Source: Thermoleophilaceae bacterium (GTDB lineage Bacteria; Actinomycetota; Thermoleophilia; Solirubrobacterales; JACPNS01). From it: a stretch of DNA of 38,305 bases. This document shows positions 21,877-28,257 of this stretch, piece after piece. Position 1 is the stretch's first letter. Every line of letters begins with the position of its first letter. The notes beneath the pieces were generated by a model. The model was not told the origin of the DNA, searched no databases, and saw only the letters and a program-made list of their open reading frames with translations. The translations under genes were made by a program, and so were the position numbers. The stretch is taken from assembly GCA_016462645.1 (NCBI GenBank), contig JAEMSX010000020.1, positions 1-38,305 on the forward strand, written 5' to 3'.

Positions 21877-23219
21877 TAGACGAGAAGTACGCCCTCCATC
21901 AGGCCGGCAGCGCGAAGGTCGCGGTACCAGCGTTCGACCGGGTATTCCTGCGTGTAGCCGTGGCCACCAAGCATCTGGACTCCGTCGGAGCCGATCTGCA
22001 TGCCGTACTTGGCGGTGAGCTGGCGGACGAGCGCGGCCTCGCGCGAGAAGTCCTTGCCGGCGTCAGCCAGAGCGGCAGCGCGGTAGGTGGTCAGGCGGAT
22101 GCCCTCGAGTTCGATCGCGACGTTGCTGATCGTGAACGCGACGGCCTGGCGGTAGCTGATCGGCTCGCCGAACGCCTTGCGCTCATTGACGTAGGGGATC
22201 AGGTAGTCCTGGACTGCGCGGCCGCAACCAGCGGTGACGGCGCCCCAGGCGATACGGGACAGTCGGATCATCTCCGTGTAGTCGGCTGCCTCGCCGAGCA
22301 GCGCGCCCTTCGGGAGCTTGGTGCCCTCGAAGCTGAGCGTGGCCGTGGCGGCGGGGCGGATGCCCATCGCCGGCTCCGGCGTGACCGAGATGCCCTCGTA
22401 CTTGCTCTCGACGATGAACATGCGCGGCGCGCCATCGAGTTCAGCGGCGATCACGAACAGCTCGGCCTCTGCGCCGCGCGGGACGAGGCTCTTGACGCCG
22501 TTCAGCGTGTAGCCGCCGTCGGCGTCCTTGGTCGCTGTGGTCTGGAGATTGAAGGGGTCGAACATCGGCTTCGGCTCCATCACGGCGAGCGCCGCGGCAG
22601 GAACGTCGTCACCGACGAACTCCGGCAGATAGGTGGCCTGCTGATCCGCGTCGCCCCAGAGGCCGATCGCGGTCGAGACCGCTGCGGGAGCCAGAACGGC
22701 AACTGCCATTCCGAGGTCGCCCTTGGCAAGTGCTTCTGAAATCAGCACGCTGGTGACCGCCGAACGCTGCTCAACTGCGCCGCCGAGCTCCTCGGGAACG
22801 CCGATCATCGTCACGCCGAGCTCGGTGCTGGCCTTCAGCACCTCCGGCGGGGTGACGCAGTCGTTTGACGACTTGGTCGCGATCGGGAGCAGTTCGCTCT
22901 GCGCGAAGTCGCCGAACGCCTCGATGAGCATTTCCTGCTCGTCGTTGGGAGTGAGATCGAACTTGCCTGCTCCATCTGCCTTGGGCTGACGGGCGGGCTT
23001 GTCCTGCTTCGACTTTGCGGAGAACTGGCGACCGGCTGCTGCTGCAGCCTTGAAGCCGTTCTTGGAGCCGTGGTAGACGACCTTCTCGGTCGGCTTGCGC
23101 AGCTTCAACTTGTCGATTGTGCTCGAGCTGGCAAGGTTGTTGAGCCAGCGCAGTCCGAGACCCATGCTCTTTTCAGCAGGCGTCCTGGATGACGGTTTTG
23201 TCGGTGTGTGTTGTGACAT
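21876..23219 (-). CDS. Acyl-CoA dehydrogenase with N-terminal extension, short C-terminus
   Basis: 447-residue acyl-CoA dehydrogenase fold, first gene of the lipid operon. Residues 1-85 are a Lys/Ala-rich extension (TEKVVYHGSKNGFKAAAAAG) not part of the catalytic fold; similar extensions occur in other actinobacterial homologues, to my knowledge. The core includes GVPEELGG, LNGVKSLVPRG and MLGGHGYTQEYPVERWYRD. The protein ends GLMEGVLLV, so the position equivalent to the catalytic Glu (E442) is retained but the usual C-terminal helix (15-20 residues) is missing. It may depend on its coupled partner for a complete active site. The ATG has GAAGG just upstream; promoter and operator precede it. 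Confidence 0.9.
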   Translation of the reverse strand: MSQHTPTKPSSRTPAEKSMGLGLRWLNNLASSSTIDKLKLRKPTEKVVYHGSKNGFKAAAAAGRQFSAKSKQDKPARQPKADGAGKFDLTPNDEQEMLIEAFGDFAQSELLPIATKSSNDCVTPPEVLKASTELGVTMIGVPEELGGAVEQRSAVTSVLISEALAKGDLGMAVAVLAPAAVSTAIGLWGDADQQATYLPEFVGDDVPAAALAVMEPKPMFDPFNLQTTATKDADGGYTLNGVKSLVPRGAEAELFVIAAELDGAPRMFIVESKYEGISVTPEPAMGIRPAATATLSFEGTKLPKGALLGEAADYTEMIRLSRIAWGAVTAGCGRAVQDYLIPYVNERKAFGEPISYRQAVAFTISNVAIELEGIRLTTYRAAALADAGKDFSREAALVRQLTAKYGMQIGSDGVQMLGGHGYTQEYPVERWYRDLRAAGLMEGVLLV

Positions 23220-23270
23220 AGGCCTTCAGGTCGTGGGATGATCCCGAGGTTGATGTGAGTGTTCCCCCGC

Positions 23271-23294
23271 CTAAGTGACTATCCGGTCACTTAG
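23271..23294. promoter_or_regulatory. Perfect 24-bp palindromic operator of the acyl-CoA operon
   Basis: CTAAGTGAC and GTCACTTAG form a perfect 9-bp inverted repeat around TATCCG. It covers roughly +6 to +30 of the transcript predicted from the adjacent promoter, a classic repressor position. Arm length and symmetry suggest a TetR-type dimer. No matching regulator gene lies within the operon. It sits 63 bases upstream of the divergent HD gene and may affect that as well. Confidence 0.8.
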
Positions 23295-23306
23295 TGAATA
23301 GGGCGA

Positions 23307-23335
23307 AGCTTAGCCACAAACGGGCGCGTTGTCAA
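23307..23335 (-). promoter_or_regulatory. Sigma70-type promoter of the acyl-CoA operon
   Basis: On the minus strand, -35 TTGACA (23330-23335), spacer of exactly 17 bases, -10 TAAGCT (23307-23312). The -35 is consensus and the -10 fits TANNNT. The expected transcript start is near 23300, leaving a leader of about 80 bases that includes the palindrome. Confidence 0.8.
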
Positions 23336-23357
23336 GTCGGTGTGATGAACTGCACGT

Positions 23358-23912
23358 ATGCAGGATGACGCGCTAGCTGTGGACGTCTCGGCCATGCTCT
23401 CGCCGTATGCCAAGGCACTCGGACCGGATCGGGCCGGATACACCAACCACGTGATCCGCGTGCTGCTCTTTTGCGACGAGCTCTGGGAGCGCGCGGGCGG
23501 CGACGGCGACGCGCCGAGCCGGCAAATGGAATACCGCGTGACGGGCGTCTTCCACGACCTCGGCATCTGGACCGACGAGACCTTCGACTACCTGGTCCCC
23601 TCGATCGATCTTGCCGCGGCCTACCTCGAGGGCAGGGACTGCAAGGACCTGGTTCCGCTGGTTACCGAGATGATCGATCTCCATCACAAGCAGCGCCCCG
23701 CCGGCCCGCCCGACAGCGCCGTCGAGATTTTCCGCCGGGCCGACGCGATCGACGTGAGCCTCGGACTGCACCGCTTCGGACTGCCGATCAAGGACGTGCG
23801 CGGCGCGATGCGCGCCTACCCGAGCCGCGGGTTTCACAAGCGCCTGATCAAGCTCACCGCCAAGCGCACGATCGAGCATCCCACCTCGCCGCTGCCGATG
23901 TTCAAGTGGTGA
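23358..23912 (+). CDS. HD-domain phosphohydrolase-like protein
   Basis: 184-residue protein with the metal ligands of the HD superfamily in order: His31 (TNHVIRV), His66-Asp67 (VFHDLGIW) and Asp129 (RRADAIDVS), with further histidines at 109-110. The superfamily hydrolyses phosphate esters of nucleotides or related compounds; no substrate is evident. It is not an HD-GYP domain, since no GYP motif is present. The gene is divergent from the acyl-CoA operon and 108 bases before the second tandem-GGDEF gene. A CCCC-TACG-GGGG hairpin follows its stop at once. Confidence 0.82.
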   Translation: MQDDALAVDVSAMLSPYAKALGPDRAGYTNHVIRVLLFCDELWERAGGDGDAPSRQMEYRVTGVFHDLGIWTDETFDYLVPSIDLAAAYLEGRDCKDLVPLVTEMIDLHHKQRPAGPPDSAVEIFRRADAIDVSLGLHRFGLPIKDVRGAMRAYPSRGFHKRLIKLTAKRTIEHPTSPLPMFKW

Positions 23913-23914
23913 CC

Positions 23915-24010
23915 ACCCCTACGGGGGTAGAACAAACGTCCAGTCGGGGGCCGCGGACTCACCTGTTTGCCTGCTGACTGTCGATCCAGTTCCAACCGGT
24001 GAGTAACCGG
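23915..24010 (+). other. Structured leader upstream of the second tandem-GGDEF gene
   Basis: Three nested or successive hairpins are visible: ACCCC-TACG-GGGGT (23915-23928, a UNCG-type loop); CAAAC-GTCC pairing with GGAC and GTTTG (23933-23969, with a six-base bulge); and CCGGT-GAGTA-ACCGG (23996-24010). The last is followed by GGACGCAGATGCC and a second GGACGCAGA 14 bases on. The first hairpin may end the HD gene. No known riboswitch consensus is fully met. Confidence 0.4.
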
Positions 24011-24020
24011 GTGGACGCAG

Positions 24021-26234
24021 ATGCCGGGACGCAGACACAATGACCCCGAACCTCGGGCGATGACCGACCACGGCGGGGCGCCGCTCAGCGAGCGCTACCT
24101 GAAGACCGTGACCGGCGTCGCGCTGCTGATGATCACGACGGTGATCATCTTCGCGATCTCGTTCGTCCCCGCGGTCGCGCCCGACAACGTCAACTTCTGG
24201 CGCATTGCGCTGGGTGTGCCCGCGGTGCTGCTCAGCGTCGCGCTCGTGGTGCTCGGGCCGAAGCTGAGCTCCAGGTCCTTCCAGGCATCGATCGAGCTGC
24301 TCATGCTGCCGGTGCTCGGCGTCAACTTCGTGCTCCTTCAGGTCACACCGGCAACGGTCGCTGTGCTCTTCAACATGCTCGCGACGATGATCTACGCCGG
24401 TTACTTCGTGCGTCGCCTCGCGCTCGCCATGACGCTTCTCCTGGGCACCGGGATCGCGCTTTCGACCCTGTTCTTTGAGCCGGCCTCACAGACGCCCCAC
24501 ATCGGCGCGATCCTGGTTGTGTACATCCCGACCTTCATACTGACGGCGCTGCTTCTGCACCTGCAGAACACGGAGACGCTCAGCGCGCTCCATCAGGCTC
24601 GGCGCCGTGCGATGGAGGATCCACTGACCGGCCTCGCCAACCTCCGCGCGCTCGAACGCGAGGCGCGCAAACGCCTCACGCAGAAATCGCGCGGCAAGAC
24701 CCCCGGCGTCACCGGCCTGCTGCTGATCGACCTGGACAACTTCAAATCCGCGAACGCAAAGCACGGCCACATCGGCGGCGATCACGCTCTGCGGATGATC
24801 GCGCACCAGTTGACGCGCGTCGCTTCAAAAGACACGCTCGTGGCGCGCGTCGGTGGCGACGAGTTCGCAGTCCTGACCCGCGGTGCGACGAAAGAGCGGG
24901 TGATCGAAGCGGGCGAGATCTACCGCGCGGCCGTTCGTGCTGCGAGCTCGATCATCGAGATGGACGGAGTGGAGATCGACGCGGCAGTCGGTTGCGCCGT
25001 CTTCCCCGACGACGGACGCGACCTCAGCGAGCTGCTCGACCGCGCCGACGCCGCGATGTACGAGGCGAAGGGTCAGAAGCGCCACAACCTTCCCGACCTC
25101 GAGCCGCTGTCCGAGGCTTCCCTGGAGCGACCCGCGTGGCTCGACGATGAACGCGTTCCGACACCGGTGGAGCCCGCAAGCCACGCGAATCTCGAGACAA
25201 TGACCGGCGGCAACAGCGCTCGTTTCTCCTCAATCTCTTTGTATGCGCGCACTTCTGCGATTGCATGGGCCTTCGGATCCGTGGTGCTGGGGATCAGCCT
25301 GCTGATGCCGGACGCGCCCGCCTCGCGCATCCCGTGGTGGCTGGTGCTGTTCGGCGGACTCGCCCTCTCGGCCGGAATTCTCAAGGTCAATGCGACGCCG
25401 CGGTCCCGTCTGCACGCGATCTTCGACTGCCTCGCGCTGCTCGGCCTCGCCGGGTTGATCGCGCTGACCGGTGGCCTCGAGAGCACAGTGCCGCCGTTGT
25501 TGATTCTGCTTGCGGCCTCGCAGGCGTGGTTCTGGATCACCGACAAGGTCGTCGCACGCATCCTCGGCCCGGTCGCCGTCGCGTTGTCGCCGCTCATCTA
25601 CGACTCGCTCGGCAGTGGCGATCAGGCCTGGTTGATCCTGGTCACCTTGTTCGCAGAGTGCTGCCTGATCATCGCGATCGTCGGCTCGATGTACTACGAC
25701 CGCGTCCTGCTCAGCAAGCTCCAGGAGCGTGCAGAACAGCTCGCGACCACGGACCCGCTGACCGGCATCAGCAATCGCCGCGCCTTCAACGCATTCGTGC
25801 AGGATCTGATCGACGGAGACGAGCACGGAGAGTTCGCGATCGTGATGCTTGACCTCGACAACTTCAAACAGGTCAACACTTCTCGTGGCCACCGCGCCGG
25901 CGACTCAGTGCTGATCTCGATCGCCGAGTCGCTGAGCTCCGTGGCGCGCGAAGACGACTGCATCGCCCGCGTCGGTGGCGACGAGTTCGCCGCGGTGTTG
26001 CGCGGAGTCGGCGTTGACGGCGCGCGCTCACTGGCGGAGCGCTTCGTTCAGACCGTCGCAAACACGCCTGAGGCATTCGCCTCCGGCGTCGGCGCCAGCG
26101 CAGGCTTTGCGCTGCACCCGCTGCACGGGAAGACGATCGATCAGCTGATGTTCACGGCCGACACCGCGCTAATGGCGGTCAAGGCCTCCGGCAAGGGCAG
26201 TGCTCGCGTCGCCCGCGTTGTCAGCGCTGTCTGA
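24021..26234 (+). CDS. Membrane diguanylate cyclase with two TM6-GGDEF units
   Basis: 737 residues with the same duplicated plan as the protein at 13494. Unit 1 has six helices (about 31-180) and GGDEF at 278-282. Unit 2 has about six helices (410-575) and GGDEF at 652-656. Here both signatures are intact (RVGGDEF), both have DPLTG, both keep the metal Asp in DLDNFK and the guanine-contact Asn (SANAKHG; QVNTSRG). Only the second has the RxxD inhibitory site (R643-D646). Synthesis of cyclic-di-GMP at the membrane is therefore well supported. No PAS, EAL or HD-GYP domain is present. The start is the ATG at 24021 (GGTGG upstream) or the ATG at 24060. The last 66 bases overlap the convergent HExxH gene. 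Confidence 0.92.
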   Translation: MPGRRHNDPEPRAMTDHGGAPLSERYLKTVTGVALLMITTVIIFAISFVPAVAPDNVNFWRIALGVPAVLLSVALVVLGPKLSSRSFQASIELLMLPVLGVNFVLLQVTPATVAVLFNMLATMIYAGYFVRRLALAMTLLLGTGIALSTLFFEPASQTPHIGAILVVYIPTFILTALLLHLQNTETLSALHQARRRAMEDPLTGLANLRALEREARKRLTQKSRGKTPGVTGLLLIDLDNFKSANAKHGHIGGDHALRMIAHQLTRVASKDTLVARVGGDEFAVLTRGATKERVIEAGEIYRAAVRAASSIIEMDGVEIDAAVGCAVFPDDGRDLSELLDRADAAMYEAKGQKRHNLPDLEPLSEASLERPAWLDDERVPTPVEPASHANLETMTGGNSARFSSISLYARTSAIAWAFGSVVLGISLLMPDAPASRIPWWLVLFGGLALSAGILKVNATPRSRLHAIFDCLALLGLAGLIALTGGLESTVPPLLILLAASQAWFWITDKVVARILGPVAVALSPLIYDSLGSGDQAWLILVTLFAECCLIIAIVGSMYYDRVLLSKLQERAEQLATTDPLTGISNRRAFNAFVQDLIDGDEHGEFAIVMLDLDNFKQVNTSRGHRAGDSVLISIAESLSSVAREDDCIARVGGDEFAAVLRGVGVDGARSLAERFVQTVANTPEAFASGVGASAGFALHPLHGKTIDQLMFTADTALMAVKASGKGSARVARVVSAV

Positions 26235-26765
26235 GCGCTGCTGCACGAACCAGACGGCAGCGGCGAAGAGCAGGCTCGCGACGATTCCGACGTAGCCGAT
26301 CTTGATGAACGCGTTCGAGAACTGCTCGTAGCTGTCGAGCACGCCGTAGTGCGTGAAGATCGTGTTCCAGTCGTGCTCGCCGCCGCCGGCCAGCGGCAGA
26401 GCCATGTCCTGCGCATCCGCCATGTACCAACCGATGTAGTGGAAGTTCTCAAAGAACCAGACCGCCGCGAAAGCCGCTGAGAGCGCCGAGCGCTGGTACC
26501 AGAAGACGATCGCGATGCCGGCCGGGACGATCAGCTCCATCAGCGTTCCGCCGAACCACATCGGCTGCTCGCCGAAGAATCCGAACAACGGATGACCGGC
26601 CTCATGGATCACAAGGTTGATGTCGTCGACGATGCGCAGGAAGCCGTCGCTGTCGGTCGTCATCCAGCGCATGAGCAGGATCGAGAACCCGATCAGCGCA
26701 ATCAAACCCCAGCCGGAGACCGGCATCCAGGCCGTTCCATCCTGTGTCTTCGGGCGTGGCGGCAC
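26169..26765 (-). CDS. Membrane protein with HExxH motif (putative metalloprotease-like)
   Basis: About 198 residues with four or five membrane helices (about 15-34, 66-90, 92-113 and 155-178). The segment INLVIHEAGHPLFGFFGE holds H54-E-A-G-H58, a zinc-protease-type motif at the edge of a helix, followed by a GGTLMELIVPAG helix. This layout resembles an uncharacterised membrane family with HEAGH. A third zinc ligand could lie in HYIGWYMADAQDM, but there is no proof of protease activity. The GTG at 26765 lacks a ribosome-binding site; an internal ATG (MPVSGWG) is possible. Its 3' end overlaps the tandem-GGDEF gene by 66 bases on the opposite strand. Confidence 0.75.
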   Translation of the reverse strand: MPPRPKTQDGTAWMPVSGWGLIALIGFSILLMRWMTTDSDGFLRIVDDINLVIHEAGHPLFGFFGEQPMWFGGTLMELIVPAGIAIVFWYQRSALSAAFAAVWFFENFHYIGWYMADAQDMALPLAGGGEHDWNTIFTHYGVLDSYEQFSNAFIKIGYVGIVASLLFAAAVWFVQQRSDSADNAGDASTALAGGLDRH

Positions 26766-26808
26766 GATGTTTGTTTCGGCAACCGCGCCTTCTCAACTTG
26801 AGCACCAC

Positions 26809-26837
26809 AAAATCTTCTCGCAGGAAACGAGAATTTT
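26809..26837. repeat. Inverted repeat upstream of the FKBP gene
   Basis: AAAAT(CT)TCTCG and CGAGAATTTT form a 10-bp inverted repeat with a two-base bulge around a short loop. It is notable for its AT-rich arms in a GC-rich region. It lies 17 bases before the FKBP start codon, in the gap between divergent genes; it may be an operator or leader hairpin. Confidence 0.5.
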
Positions 26838-26854
26838 CGGTCAAACTACGCGCC

Positions 26855-27415
26855 ATGAAATTCAAAGCCACTCTCCTAATCACCATCCTCGCGCTTGCGG
26901 CGTTCGCCACCGGGTGCGGGAGCAAGGGTGCGAGCATCTCCGACGTCGACGCGTCGGCGCCCGCCACCGACAGCACAAGTGCCGACACTTCCACTGATGA
27001 GAAGGACTCCTCCTCCGGCAAGACCGTCCAGCCGAAGGTCAGCGGTTCACTCAAGAAGAAGCCTGAGCTCAGCGACGCCTCCGGCGAGCCGCCGACCAAG
27101 CTGATCGAGAAGGACATCAAGAAGGGCACCGGCAAAGAGGCCAAGGACGGCGACGAAGTCACCGTCAACTACGTCGGCCACAACTGGTCCAACAACGAAG
27201 AGTTCGACACTTCCTGGGGCAAGGACGCATTCACCTTCACCCTCGGCGAAGGCGGGGTCATCAAGGGCTGGGACCAGGGTGTCGTCGGCATGAAAGAAGG
27301 CGGCCGTCGCCTTCTGATCATCCCGCCGGACCTCGGTTACGGCGCTCAGGGCCAGGGATCGATCCCGGCCAACGAGACCCTGATCTTCGTCGTCGACCTC
27401 GAGAAGGTCGGCTAA
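26855..27415 (+). CDS. FKBP-type peptidyl-prolyl isomerase lipoprotein
   Basis: 186-residue exported isomerase. A lipoprotein signal peptide ends FATG-C21. A Ser/Thr/Asp-rich linker of about 60 residues follows, then a single FKBP domain (about 85-186). Conserved parts are VTVNYVGHNW, EFDTSWG, FTLGEGGVIKGWDQGVVGMK, RRLLIIPPDLGYG and IPANETLIFVVDL, including the active-site Asp, Val-Ile and Trp. It should assist folding of exported proteins at the outer face of the membrane. The ATG at 26855 begins the signal peptide; upstream frame is spurious. Its TAA shares bases with the TAG of the convergent methyltransferase gene. Confidence 0.93.
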   Translation: MKFKATLLITILALAAFATGCGSKGASISDVDASAPATDSTSADTSTDEKDSSSGKTVQPKVSGSLKKKPELSDASGEPPTKLIEKDIKKGTGKEAKDGDEVTVNYVGHNWSNNEEFDTSWGKDAFTFTLGEGGVIKGWDQGVVGMKEGGRRLLIIPPDLGYGAQGQGSIPANETLIFVVDLEKVG

Positions 27416-28257
27416 GCCACAGACTCGTTCGACTTCGGGGGAGCGAGGCGGTCCGTGCAGACGCGGATCGCCTCCTCACTCGAATCGATCAACGTGTAGC
27501 GGCGGTTCAGCTTCGCCGCCACCGCCCCGAGCGTGCCGCTGCCGGCGAAGAAGTCAAGGCAGCTGTCGCCCTCGTTCGTTGAGGCGAGCACCATGCGCCG
27601 CACGATGCCTTCGGGTTTCTGCGTCGGGTAGCCGGTCTTCTCCGCGCCGTTTGTCGGCACGATCGTGTGCCACCAGACGTCCGTCGGGAGCTTTCCGCGC
27701 GCGGCCTTCTCGGCGGTGACGAGGCCCGGCGCCATGTAGGGCTCGCGATCTACCTCTTCGGAGTTGAAGTGGTACCGCTTGATGTTCTTGACGTAGACGA
27801 GGATCGTGTCGTGCTTGGCGGGCCAGCGTGACTTGGCGCGCGCGCCGTAGTCGTATGCCCAGATGATCTCGTTGAGGAAGTTCTCGCGTCCGAAGATCTC
27901 GTCGAGCAGCAGCTTGCAGTAGTGCGCTTCGCGGTAGTCGATGTGGAAGTAGAGCGTGCCCTGATCGTCAAGCAGGCGGTGGGCCTCTTCCAGGCGCGGC
28001 GCGAGAAAGCTGAGGTAGTCGTCGAAGCTGTCCTTGTATGAGGACTGCGCGAGCAGCCTGGTCTTGTAGCTGCGGCCGGCGAATCCGGTGCGGGCGCCGT
28101 CGTCGTCGGCCACGGTCTCGAGCGTGCGGCGGGTCTGCTCCTTGCCGGTGTTGAAGGGAGGATCGATGAAGATCATCCGGTAGGACGCGTCCGGAATCTG
28201 CGGCAGCAGCTCAAGGTTGTCGCCGAGCAGGATGTTGTCGGCTGCGGGGTCGATCAC
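27412..28257 (-). CDS. Beta-class adenine/cytosine-N4 DNA methyltransferase
   Basis: 281-residue N6/N4 amino-methyltransferase. Motif IV is D32-P-P-F35 (FIDPPFNTG) near the N-terminus, and the S-adenosylmethionine motif FAGSGT (237-242) is near the C-terminus; that order defines the beta class. Middle segments FHIDYREAHYCKLLLDEIFG, ENFLNEIIWAY and KHDTILVYVK match the N6_N4_Mtase family. The protein is short, with little room for a separate target-recognition domain. No restriction endonuclease is nearby, so it looks like an orphan methylase. It is coupled to pabB by a four-base GTGA overlap and is the last gene of a four-gene operon. Confidence 0.92.
   Translation of the reverse strand: MIDPAADNILLGDNLELLPQIPDASYRMIFIDPPFNTGKEQTRRTLETVADDDGARTGFAGRSYKTRLLAQSSYKDSFDDYLSFLAPRLEEAHRLLDDQGTLYFHIDYREAHYCKLLLDEIFGRENFLNEIIWAYDYGARAKSRWPAKHDTILVYVKNIKRYHFNSEEVDREPYMAPGLVTAEKAARGKLPTDVWWHTIVPTNGAEKTGYPTQKPEGIVRRMVLASTNEGDSCLDFFAGSGTLGAVAAKLNRRYTLIDSSEEAIRVCTDRLAPPKSNESVA

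Noticed and set aside
21870-21880. Frameshift splitting one long FadE5-like protein into two dehydrogenases
   Set aside because: Each protein has its own complete fold from N-terminal domain to catalytic-Glu region, so these are two genes in tandem and not halves of one.
23991-24060. Cyclic-di-GMP-I (GEMM) riboswitch before the second GGDEF gene
   Set aside because: Only one stem and a GGACGCAG-like stretch agree. The CACGCACAGGGCAAACC 5' part and the CCUAAA and GGUAGC elements were not found, so it is not annotated as a riboswitch.
27412-28257. Restriction-modification system
   Set aside because: Neighbours are folate genes and an FKBP; no endonuclease or specificity subunit is present, and the NERD-like protein lacks the usual catalytic residues.
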